Shown here: piece after piece, positions 7,918-15,285 of the stretch
Layout of the letters: every line of letters begins with the position of its first letter
How positions within the stretch are numbered: position 1 is the first letter of the stretch
NCBI GenBank assembly: GCA_947484245.1
Contig: CANKOT010000005.1
Span: forward strand, 1-56,818
From: Comamonadaceae bacterium
GTDB lineage: Bacteria; Pseudomonadota; Gammaproteobacteria; Burkholderiales; Burkholderiaceae
DNA length: 56,818 nucleotides
Reading direction: 5' to 3'
Position numbers and translations under genes: made by a program
The notes under the pieces: model-generated
Told to the model about the DNA's origin: nothing
Seen by the model: the letters and a program-made list of their open reading frames with translations, nothing else
Databases searched by the model: none

Positions 7918-8781
7918 TCAAAGTCCCGTGAAACGACGCACCAACGCAAAATAGGCACGATACGGTAACAAGCGCATCAGCTTCAACCATCCTGTAAAGC
8001 GCTTGGGAAAATGAATGTCAAACAAGCCTTCTGACCACCCCGCCAACATGGCTTGAGCAGCTTGCTCGGGTGATAAAAGCGCGGGCATTTGAAAGTTGTT
8101 TTGTGCCGTCAAGGGCGTTGCCACAAAGCCGGGGTTGACCACGCTCACACCAATGCCCTTGTCTTGCAAGTCCATGTACAAGGTTTCTGCCACATGCGTC
8201 ACGGCGGCCTTGGTCGGACCATAGGCCAAACCATTTGGCAAGCCACGCCAACCCGCCACGCTGCTCACCACACTGATGTGGCCAAAGCCTTGTTGCAAGA
8301 ACATGGGCAAGACCGCGTCCAACACGCGCAGCAGGCCGTTGTAATTGACGTCTTGGTGGCGCAGCATGTCGGTCAAATCGAACTCTGTGGCGCGTTGCGC
8401 GCGGTAATGCCCAGCGCAATACAACAAGAAATCGAGTTTGCCGCCGGCTGCAACCTGCCGAGCCACATATTTCACTTGCAGCGCATCTGTCACATCCAAG
8501 GAGAGCAACTCCACGGGCAGGCCTTGGCTTTTGCAAGTTGCAGCCCACTCAGACAAAGTGCCCAAATCTCGAGCCGAAACAATCACCTGTGCGCCGGCTG
8601 CATGCAAGGCTTTGGCACACGCCAAACCAATGCCACTTGAGGCACCGACCAACCAAACACGTCGGCCTCGCCAGTCTTGAATAGGCGCATTCAGTGGCGC
8701 ACCCCATCTTCGCTTTGTAGGAGATGGCGGCGCTAGCGTTGTCGCTTTAGGCGCTGCGACTTTGGCGACTTGAAGGCTCAC
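7918..8781 (-). CDS. Short-chain dehydrogenase/reductase
   Basis: 287 residues. The Rossmann motif is GASSGIG near residue 47; the catalytic region has Ser-Ser (SVVSSVAG) and the YGPTK motif, and NPGFVATPL follows. An N-terminal extension of about 35 residues, rich in Pro/Ala/Lys, precedes the Rossmann fold. The start is GTG 8779-8781, overlapping the DUF3833 stop by four bases (GTGA), so translation is probably coupled. In this operon it may oxidise or reduce a modified acyl chain; that is inference. Confidence 0.9.
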   Translation of the reverse strand: MSLQVAKVAAPKATTLAPPSPTKRRWGAPLNAPIQDWRGRRVWLVGASSGIGLACAKALHAAGAQVIVSARDLGTLSEWAATCKSQGLPVELLSLDVTDALQVKYVARQVAAGGKLDFLLYCAGHYRAQRATEFDLTDMLRHQDVNYNGLLRVLDAVLPMFLQQGFGHISVVSSVAGWRGLPNGLAYGPTKAAVTHVAETLYMDLQDKGIGVSVVNPGFVATPLTAQNNFQMPALLSPEQAAQAMLAGWSEGLFDIHFPKRFTGWLKLMRLLPYRAYFALVRRFTGL

Positions 8782-9389
8782 GGCTTCGCTCCTGTCGGAG
8801 TTTCACGCCGAGAGAAAGACAAGGTCACTTCGCCCAAAGTCACACCCAGCTTGCTCATGGCGGCCTTGTTCAACATGACACGGTCGTTCATCAAATACAT
8901 CCAGTCGTCAAATTGAACTTGCCAGACCGTGCCATCGACAGGCAAGGCCAAGGTGTACTGCCATTGGAACGCATTGCCTTTGGTTTGGCCTGTTGCCATG
9001 CCCACCACATCGTCTGCACGGCCCTCATAGCGGCCATTGGGCAAAGCCTTCAAGCGCCAAACTCTGCGCTGCAGGGTGCCGTCTGAATAGGTGAATGCTT
9101 CATCCAACACGCCTTCTTCACCTTGCCATTGGCAATCGATGACGACCGTGAATCGCTTGACGACACGGCCGCTGCGATCCGTGAAAACACCCCAAGCATC
9201 CACCGTGCCGGTGAAGTACTTGCGCAAATCTAGGACGGGTGTTTCAGCGGCGTAGTCGGAAATTTGAGGCCCCGCACAAGCCGACAAGGCAAGCGCACTG
9301 CCTGTTGCCAAACCAAGCGTGCTGGCACGGGCCAGCCATGGCGCGCTCAAGCTTTGAGTTAAGTTTTGTAACCACAGACGTCGATTCAT
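8778..9389 (-). CDS. DUF3833 lipoprotein
   Basis: 203 residues. A signal peptide with a Tat-unlike basic start (MNRRLWLQNL) ends at a lipobox, LALSACAG. The mature domain (LDLRKYFTGTVDAWGVFTDRSGRVVKRF, then LDEAFTYSDGTLQRRVW and FDDWMYLMNDRVMLNKA) is a textbook DUF3833 sequence. The family is regularly encoded beside cfa-like, DUF1365 and FAD genes. It shares one base with the transporter stop (TGATG), so it is probably translationally coupled. Biochemical role unknown. Confidence 0.93.
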   Translation of the reverse strand: MNRRLWLQNLTQSLSAPWLARASTLGLATGSALALSACAGPQISDYAAETPVLDLRKYFTGTVDAWGVFTDRSGRVVKRFTVVIDCQWQGEEGVLDEAFTYSDGTLQRRVWRLKALPNGRYEGRADDVVGMATGQTKGNAFQWQYTLALPVDGTVWQVQFDDWMYLMNDRVMLNKAAMSKLGVTLGEVTLSFSRRETPTGAKP

Positions 9390-10699
9390 CAATCACTCCT
9401 AATTGCCGGCTGAAGCGCTGGCTGTTGAATCCAAAAAACATACAACGTTGCGAGCGCCAAAAGTTTCAAGACGCACGGCAACACGCCATAGGCCAAGGAC
9501 AAAGCACTCAAACCATCCGGCGTTTGAGTGCCTGGTGTATAGCCCCAATAAGACAAGAGCGGCAAGCAAATTCCTGCCGCCAAAGCCAAATTCAATTTGC
9601 TGGCCAAATTCCACCAGCCCAAATAAAGGCCTTCGGCACGGCCGCGATGGCCCAGCGTATCAATCACCCGATTGAGCAAGGCCGTGGGCACCACCAAATC
9701 GGCGCCCAAAGCAATGCCAGAGGCGATGCAGACCGCCAGAAAAGCCATCTCATCGCCGGGGCCAAGAAATCCCACACCCGCAAAGCTCACAATGGCCAAG
9801 GCCATGCCGTAGAGCCACGTCTTGGGCAAGCCATACATGCGCACGAATTTGAGCCACAAGGGCAGTGACAAAGTACCGGCCAAAAAATACGCCCCCAAAA
9901 ACAAAGCTGACATGTTTGAGGACGCTTGTATTTGATCTTCAACAAAGAACATCACCAAACTAGCAGGCACAGCGCTGGCGATGCCATTGAGCAAAAAGAC
10001 GATCAAGAGTTTTCGAAAGCTGATTTGACGCAGTGGCAAGTAGTTGTCTTTGTCGGCGCTATCGTTTTGATGCATGTTGGCATCGCTGGCCGGAAGGGTG
10101 CGCGCCTGATTCAACACCAGGGACCACAAGAAGAGGCCGAAGAAAAGCATCACGCCCAAAAAAAACGTGGTTGGCAACCACCCCGCCATGACCGGGAGCG
10201 CAGAGGCCGCGACCACGCCCACCAAACCTGCGCCTTCGCGCCATGCAAGCACTCGGCTTTGCTGGCTGGCCCCACCGCCCAAGCGCGACGCCCAAGCCTG
10301 GTGGAGAATGCTCAAGCCACTGAAGGTCAGATGACACAGCGTCACGCAAACAGCCACCCACATCACGTAGGCAAATGGTTCATCGAAGCTGGGTGGAAAA
10401 AAAAGTGCAATGAAGGACAGCAACAAGCCGACGGCATAGGCCATCGCAACGCCAACAACGTGCGCTGTCGATTTGGCATACAGCGCATCGCTGAAGCGTC
10501 CTAGGAGCGGATCAATCAAGGCATCGGCCAAGCGGCTGAACAACAACACCGCACCCAAGCTGGCCAGTGGCACGGCAAACTGCGTGGCATAAAAATGCGG
10601 CAAGTTGACATACATGGGCAGCGCCACAAAAGCCAATGGCAAAGCCAGTAAACCGGCACGAAAGCTCAGGCTGTGTGAGGCTTGAGACTGCATGTTCAT
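9389..10699 (-). CDS. MFS transporter, GPH (sugar:cation symporter)-like
   Basis: 436 residues with about 12 hydrophobic segments. The sequence near the N-terminus (LPMYVNLPHFYATQF, then SRLADALIDPLLGRFSD) is the signature of the glycoside-pentoside-hexuronide/MelB-like branch of the MFS. Start at ATG 10697-10699 overlaps the upstream stop (ATGA). A GPH-type transporter is a standing member of cfa/DUF1365/DUF3833 gene sets, where its cargo (lipid, fatty acid or other) is not known. Sugar transport should not be assumed from the family name. Confidence 0.88.
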   Translation of the reverse strand: MNMQSQASHSLSFRAGLLALPLAFVALPMYVNLPHFYATQFAVPLASLGAVLLFSRLADALIDPLLGRFSDALYAKSTAHVVGVAMAYAVGLLLSFIALFFPPSFDEPFAYVMWVAVCVTLCHLTFSGLSILHQAWASRLGGGASQQSRVLAWREGAGLVGVVAASALPVMAGWLPTTFFLGVMLFFGLFLWSLVLNQARTLPASDANMHQNDSADKDNYLPLRQISFRKLLIVFLLNGIASAVPASLVMFFVEDQIQASSNMSALFLGAYFLAGTLSLPLWLKFVRMYGLPKTWLYGMALAIVSFAGVGFLGPGDEMAFLAVCIASGIALGADLVVPTALLNRVIDTLGHRGRAEGLYLGWWNLASKLNLALAAGICLPLLSYWGYTPGTQTPDGLSALSLAYGVLPCVLKLLALATLYVFWIQQPALQPAIRSD

Positions 10700-11235
10700 A
10701 GCGCCTTCATCCAAGCTTGACGAATAGCCGGCGCAGAGGTCGACTCGTGCATCCAAATTCCAAAAAACAGTTGAGCAAACATCGGGTCTTGAATGCGGCC
10801 AAGCAATTTGTCATTCAACAAAAATTCCGCGCCCACATTGGGCACATAAAGGCCTTGCAGGCGGTCACCCTTTTGCACGTTGGGAAAAATTTCCAGCATG
10901 GCTTTCAACCAACTGCTTTCTTGTTCGCGCGTGAATGGCCCAACTTTTCGCATCTCATCCACAGAGCGTTTGGCAATGGCTGAGCCTTCCAAACTTCTCA
11001 AGTAGGACAATTCCAAAACAAAAGAATGCTCGGAATATTTTGGAATTGAAAAGCCCGGCAGAATCCAAACCCGCGCGTCATAAACGTCAAAGCCCCAAAC
11101 GCTCAAACGCTGTTGGTTTGAGGGTTTGGCGCCAGGCAGCAAGACTGACGACGCTTGCACAGACACGCCCGCAAACAGACTGGCGCACAAAATAACCATG
11201 CTTGAGAACCGGCGCAGGCACAGGCAAGACAACAT
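10696..11235 (-). CDS. Chalcone isomerase-like secreted protein
   Basis: 179 residues from ATG 11233-11235. A signal peptide (SMVILCASLFAGVSVQASS) is followed by a domain with the pattern of the bacterial chalcone-isomerase-like fold: LSVWGFDVYDARVWILPGF, then SFVLELSYLRSLEGSAIAKRSVDEM. This fold binds fatty acids in some families, which fits the operon. It lies 1 bp after the cfa-like gene and overlaps the transporter start by four bases. The frame extends upstream into cfa without signal-like features; that start is rejected. Confidence 0.82.
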   Translation of the reverse strand: MLSCLCLRRFSSMVILCASLFAGVSVQASSVLLPGAKPSNQQRLSVWGFDVYDARVWILPGFSIPKYSEHSFVLELSYLRSLEGSAIAKRSVDEMRKVGPFTREQESSWLKAMLEIFPNVQKGDRLQGLYVPNVGAEFLLNDKLLGRIQDPMFAQLFFGIWMHESTSAPAIRQAWMKAL

Positions 11236-11236
11236 A

Positions 11237-12460
11237 TCAGGCCCTTTTTTGCAAGGTGAACTGCATGACGTCGGTATTGGCTTCGTCAAATGCGGCTTCA
11301 CAATAGGCCAAATAAAACTCCCACAAGCGCAGGAACTTGGCATCAAAACCAAGCTTTAAAACTTGCGATTCTTGCGCCATGAAATCATGCCGCCAACGCC
11401 TTAAGGTTTCTGCATAATCGGGCCCAAAGCACAACTCATCAATCACCTCTAGGCCTGCCAGACGTGCTTGTCGTCTGAACTCTGAGGGGCTTGGCAAGCA
11501 TCCACCAGGGAAGATGTATTGCTGGATAAAGTCCGTCGACTTTAAATAGCGGTCAAACAGCGCGTCGTCAATCACAATGCTTTGGATGCACGCTTTACCG
11601 CCCGTCTTGAGCATTTTGGCAATGGTTTGAAAATAAGTGGGCCAGTACTCTTTGCCAACCGCTTCAATCATCTCGATAGAGCACACGGCGTCGTAGGGGC
11701 CATCGTCAATGTCGCGGTAATCTTGCAAACGCAAATCTGTTTTTTCAAGCTTGCCGTTCATTTCCATGCGTGCCTTGGCAAAAGCCAGTTGCTCCGTAGA
11801 CAAAGTCACGCCCGTCAAACTTGCACCAAAGTCCGAGGCGGCCATTTCGGCCAAAGCACCCCAACCACAGCCAATTTCCAATACGCGCGAGCCCACACCC
11901 ACATCGGTCATGCGCAAAGCCCTACGAACTTTGGCCCGCTGTGCTTCGGCCATGCTTTGATCAAAGTCGCCTTCAAACAAAGCGGAAGAGTAATTCATGG
12001 TGCCATCTAACCAGAGCTCATAAAAAGCATTGCCCAAGTCGTAATGCGCGTGAATATTTTTTCGGCTGTTGGCTTTGTGATTTCGATTTAGCAAGTGCTT
12101 GATGCGATAGGCCATGCGGCCCCACCAAGTGCCAAAAATCAAATCGTCCACCACGCGTCTGTTTTGAATCATGACGCGCAGCAAATCACTCAGCGAAGGC
12201 GTGCTCCAGTCACCTGCAATGTAGGACTCTGCAAATCCGATGTCGCCAGACTTCATGCTGGCGGTGAAAGCATTCCAGTTTTGCAAACTGATGGCGGCAT
12301 GCAGCGTGGTGGATTTTCCAAAGACTTTGGTGCTGCGGTCTGGGAACTGAACGGTGAGGGTGCCATGCTCCATTTTTTCGAGCAATTGCAATACACGGCG
12401 GACGGCCATCGGTGCAGATTGAATTTCAGCAGATCGGCTGCTGGAGGTACTGGTGTTCAT
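11237..12460 (-). CDS. Cyclopropane-fatty-acid-synthase-like SAM methyltransferase
   Basis: 407 residues. It has the CFA synthase organisation: an N-terminal lipid-binding domain (about 1-130) and a SAM Rossmann domain with VLEIGCGWGALAE. Landmarks are HYDLGNAFYELWLDGTMNYSSALF, the IEMIEAVGKEYWPTYF segment and FIQQYIFPGGCLPS. Known members transfer a methylene or methyl group from SAM to unsaturated phospholipid acyl chains. Given its neighbours it may be the methyltransferase of furan or methylated fatty acid synthesis (UfaM-type) rather than a plain cyclopropane synthase. Start at ATG 12458-12460, 2 bp after DUF1365. Confidence 0.92.
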   Translation of the reverse strand: MNTSTSSSRSAEIQSAPMAVRRVLQLLEKMEHGTLTVQFPDRSTKVFGKSTTLHAAISLQNWNAFTASMKSGDIGFAESYIAGDWSTPSLSDLLRVMIQNRRVVDDLIFGTWWGRMAYRIKHLLNRNHKANSRKNIHAHYDLGNAFYELWLDGTMNYSSALFEGDFDQSMAEAQRAKVRRALRMTDVGVGSRVLEIGCGWGALAEMAASDFGASLTGVTLSTEQLAFAKARMEMNGKLEKTDLRLQDYRDIDDGPYDAVCSIEMIEAVGKEYWPTYFQTIAKMLKTGGKACIQSIVIDDALFDRYLKSTDFIQQYIFPGGCLPSPSEFRRQARLAGLEVIDELCFGPDYAETLRRWRHDFMAQESQVLKLGFDAKFLRLWEFYLAYCEAAFDEANTDVMQFTLQKRA

Positions 12461-12462
12461 GT

Positions 12463-13293
12463 TCAGCTGGTTTTGGATATGACTGTTGTAGAGACTTGCG
12501 CGCGAGAAACGTCTTGATGCGGCGGTTCTGGCTTGGCAAAAAATGGCACGCGCTTTAGCCAAAGTAGCAAGGCATGCCAATGAATTCGAAACATCACGGC
12601 CACGGTAAACAGGGGGTAACGCCAAAGCGTGCGGCGAATCTCTTCTTGCGTGGCGGGCACCAAGGTGCCACTGATGCTGGTTTGAATCAAGGGGCCATTG
12701 GCGTCGTCGTGGTCAACTCTGGCCACAAGCCGCTCCGATGCGGTTCGCATAAATCGAAAGCGATACTGACCTGCAACCTCACAAAAAGGCGACACGTGAA
12801 ATATTTTGCGGGCAAATTCAGTTCGGCCAAACCTGGGCTGGGACAACAAATAACAGTGTCGCTCGCCAAAGGTGTTGTGAACTTCAGCTAAGACGGCAGC
12901 CAAGGTGTTGTCTGCTCGGTGGCAATACCAAAAGCTCACCGGCTTGAAGGTGTAGCCAAACACCCTGGGAAAAGTTTGAAGCCAAATTTCGCCATGCGCA
13001 TCTTGAATGTTTTCACTTTCAAGCAACTCTTCAATCCATCCCAGCGCGCCCCCCTGTTCAGGTTGTCGGCCATCACCATGATCAACGTCAAAAAACGAAA
13101 GCATCCCCGCTTGGTTAATGGACAAGTCAGTTTGTTGGCGTTTGTCTGAACTCAATGGGCCAGCTTGGATGGCCTTCAAAGCCCTCATCGGCAGCATCAA
13201 AAAATAGGCGCTGTAATCAAACGCGTGCCGAGTTGGCCGAAGGCGAACATGTCGCACGAGACCATGCCCAATCAGCACGCCACCAGTGCTCAT
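12463..13293 (-). CDS. DUF1365 protein
   Basis: 276 residues. Typical DUF1365: HGLVRHVRLRPTRHAFDYSAYFLMLP at the start, then FWYCHRADNTLAAVLAEVHNTFGERHCYLL and FHVSPFCEVAGQYRF. The family almost always sits between an FAD-dependent oxidoreductase and a cfa-like gene, as here, and is thought to act on membrane lipids. It overlaps the FAD gene by four bases (ATGA). Catalytic role unknown. Confidence 0.94.
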   Translation of the reverse strand: MSTGGVLIGHGLVRHVRLRPTRHAFDYSAYFLMLPMRALKAIQAGPLSSDKRQQTDLSINQAGMLSFFDVDHGDGRQPEQGGALGWIEELLESENIQDAHGEIWLQTFPRVFGYTFKPVSFWYCHRADNTLAAVLAEVHNTFGERHCYLLSQPRFGRTEFARKIFHVSPFCEVAGQYRFRFMRTASERLVARVDHDDANGPLIQTSISGTLVPATQEEIRRTLWRYPLFTVAVMFRIHWHALLLWLKRVPFFAKPEPPHQDVSRAQVSTTVISKTS

Positions 13294-14585
13294 GCATGCA
13301 CCTTTTTCAGCAGTTCTCGAGCAGCCGACAAGCCCGATTTCAGTCCGTCTTCATGGAAACCATAGCCTAGCCAAGCGCCTGCATACCACGTGTGTTGCTG
13401 ACCTCCAATGAGGTGCATGTTTTGTTGGGCATCAATGGCGGCCAAGTCAAACACGGGATGCGCATAGGAGATAGTTTGAATGATTTTTTGTGGGTCTATG
13501 GCTTGGATGGGGTTCAGCGACACCACCACTGCTTGCGAGAAAGGCAAGGGTTGCAGCATGTTCAACAAGTAGTGCAAGCAAACTCGGGTGCTTTCCAATT
13601 GATCGCTTGCAGCGCGCGCGTAATTCCAGGCGGCCCAAGCCTTGCGCCGGCTTGGCAAGACTTTTTCGTCGGTATGCAAAACCGCCACATTGTCTTGGTA
13701 TCGAATGGCGGATAAGTTTTTCACCTCGGCGGGGCTGGGCTCTCTTAAAAGACGCAGCGCTTGGTCGGAATGAGTACAAATGACCACTTCGTCAAATCGC
13801 TCTGCGTGACCCTGCGTGATGACGCGCACACCTTGTTCGTCTCGCTCAATCAATTGAACGGGTGTGTTCAAACGTTTGTCGGCGATCTTGCTGACTATTT
13901 TTTCAACATAGTTGCGCGATCCCCCTTTTACTGTGAACCACCGCGGCCGATTGCTCACTTGAATCAGGCCATGGTTGTGACAAAACCGGATCATGGTGGC
14001 CACCGGAAAAGCCAACATTTGATCGGTGGGACAACTCCAGATGCAGCCCATCATGGGCAGAAAATACCAATTCTTAAAGGCCTCACCAAAGCCATGTTGC
14101 TTTAAGAACTCAGAAAGTGGCTGACGCATTTCACGTTCTGATTGTTGTTCTGCAATTTGCGTACACAGCTTGTTAAAGCGCATCACATCGAGCAACATTT
14201 TTAAAAACTTTGGGCGGGCTAAGTTGCGGCGCTGCGCAAACACCGTGTCTAAATTGCTGCCACTCCACTCCAGTGTTTCCTGGCCCCAGGCATTGGGAGC
14301 CTGAACAGAAAACGACATGTCAGAGAGTGCGGTTTCGACGCCCAGCTCCTCAAACAAATTGATCAGGTTGGGATAAGTTCTTTCATTGAACACCAAAAAT
14401 CCTGTGTCGACGCCATAGGTGAGCAAGCCACTATCTGTTGGCAAGCTAATGTCGACCGTGTTGGCGTGCCCCCCAAAATAAGCGCCCGCCTCCAACAAAG
14501 TGATATCGGCCTGGCCTTGCAAACTGTGCGCAACGCCTAAGCCTGAGATGCCGGAACCCACAATGGCAATCTTTTTGTATTTCAA
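13290..14585 (-). CDS. FAD-dependent amine-oxidase-like oxidoreductase
   Basis: 431 residues. The dinucleotide motif IAVGSGISGLG-type (IAIVGSGISGLGVAHSLQ) starts at residue 7, followed by EAGAYFGGHANTV and GVDTGFLVFNERTYPNL. It is the NAD/FAD-binding protein that accompanies DUF1365 and cfa genes. A role in desaturating or oxidising methylated acyl chains is plausible from the operon. The start appears to be TTG 14583-14585: the glycine-rich motif begins too early for a later start, and no in-frame ATG lies upstream. It follows the peroxidase gene by 48 bp. Confidence 0.9.
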   Translation of the reverse strand: MKYKKIAIVGSGISGLGVAHSLQGQADITLLEAGAYFGGHANTVDISLPTDSGLLTYGVDTGFLVFNERTYPNLINLFEELGVETALSDMSFSVQAPNAWGQETLEWSGSNLDTVFAQRRNLARPKFLKMLLDVMRFNKLCTQIAEQQSEREMRQPLSEFLKQHGFGEAFKNWYFLPMMGCIWSCPTDQMLAFPVATMIRFCHNHGLIQVSNRPRWFTVKGGSRNYVEKIVSKIADKRLNTPVQLIERDEQGVRVITQGHAERFDEVVICTHSDQALRLLREPSPAEVKNLSAIRYQDNVAVLHTDEKVLPSRRKAWAAWNYARAASDQLESTRVCLHYLLNMLQPLPFSQAVVVSLNPIQAIDPQKIIQTISYAHPVFDLAAIDAQQNMHLIGGQQHTWYAGAWLGYGFHEDGLKSGLSAARELLKKVHA

Positions 14586-14633
14586 AGTTTCAATCTTTCT
14601 AACAAGACGTGTTGAGGCCTACTCACAAACGAG

Positions 14634-15227
14634 TTAGGAGGCTTTTTGTCCTAAGCTTTTCTCAATCGCTTGTGTCAAGCCTTTGCTTTCGGGGGTTGTC
14701 AGGCTGTTGTAGCTGTCAATCAAGCGGCCATCGCGGCCGATCAAATATTTGTAAAAGTTCCACTTGGGTCTTTGGCCTGGGTCTTTGGCGAGTTGCTTGA
14801 AGAAGGGCACGGCCGCATCGCCCGTCACGGCGGTTTTGGTGAACATGGGAAACTTCACGCCAAAGGTGTTTTCACAAAATTCTGCAATGTCTTGGTTGGA
14901 GGATTTTTCTTGGGCGAAATCGTTGGAAGGAAAGCCCAGAACGACCAAGCCTTTGTCTTTGTATTTGCTGTGCAAGGACTCCAAGCCCTTGTACTGCGAC
15001 GTAAAACCACAATAGCTGGCCGTATTGACCACCAAGATGACCTTGCCGCTGTATTGACAAAGCGATTGTGGCTTTTCGTCTTGCAGTCTTGCAAAGGTGT
15101 GATTCAGCAAAGCAGGACACGTCGCCGATGAGGTGTCACTGGCGGCGGGCGTCTGCGCCCACACCATGGGCATGGCCAACACCCCAAGTAACAAGACGCA
15201 TGGTTTGAAAGTGTTAAAACTTGGCAT
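14634..15227 (-). CDS. Glutathione peroxidase-family protein with signal peptide
   Basis: 197 residues. A signal peptide (CVLLLGVLAMPMVWAQ) predicts periplasmic location. The peroxidase core has the active-site Cys in NTASYCGFTSQY, the GFPSNDFAQEKSSNQDI segment with the conserved Asn/Gln region, and WNFYKYLIGRDG. It reduces lipid or other hydroperoxides, in bacteria usually with thioredoxin-like donors rather than glutathione. The gene has its own promoter (15257-15285) and lies just upstream of the lipid-modification operon, fitting an oxidative-stress theme. Confidence 0.93.
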   Translation of the reverse strand: MPSFNTFKPCVLLLGVLAMPMVWAQTPAASDTSSATCPALLNHTFARLQDEKPQSLCQYSGKVILVVNTASYCGFTSQYKGLESLHSKYKDKGLVVLGFPSNDFAQEKSSNQDIAEFCENTFGVKFPMFTKTAVTGDAAVPFFKQLAKDPGQRPKWNFYKYLIGRDGRLIDSYNSLTTPESKGLTQAIEKSLGQKAS

Positions 15228-15256
15228 ATACTGTCCGTTCTGTTTTGTGACTGAGT

Positions 15257-15285
15257 AGTTTACTTTTATTTTTTTAACTTGTCAC
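15257..15285 (-). promoter_or_regulatory. Putative sigma70 promoter for peroxidase/lipid operon
   Basis: On the minus strand, GTGACA (15285-15280; five of six to TTGACA) is followed by a 17-bp A-rich spacer and TAAACT (15262-15257; four of six to TATAAT). The -35 box covers the stop codon of glnE. Transcription would start about 25 bp before the peroxidase gene. This is a visual match only. Confidence 0.45.

Noticed and set aside
14613..14646. Hairpin GCCTACTC...GAGTTAGGAGGC with T run on the plus strand, at the end of the peroxidase gene
   Set aside because: The T run is on the wrong strand for the peroxidase/FAD transcript and no plus-strand gene ends there; the pairing is also imperfect.
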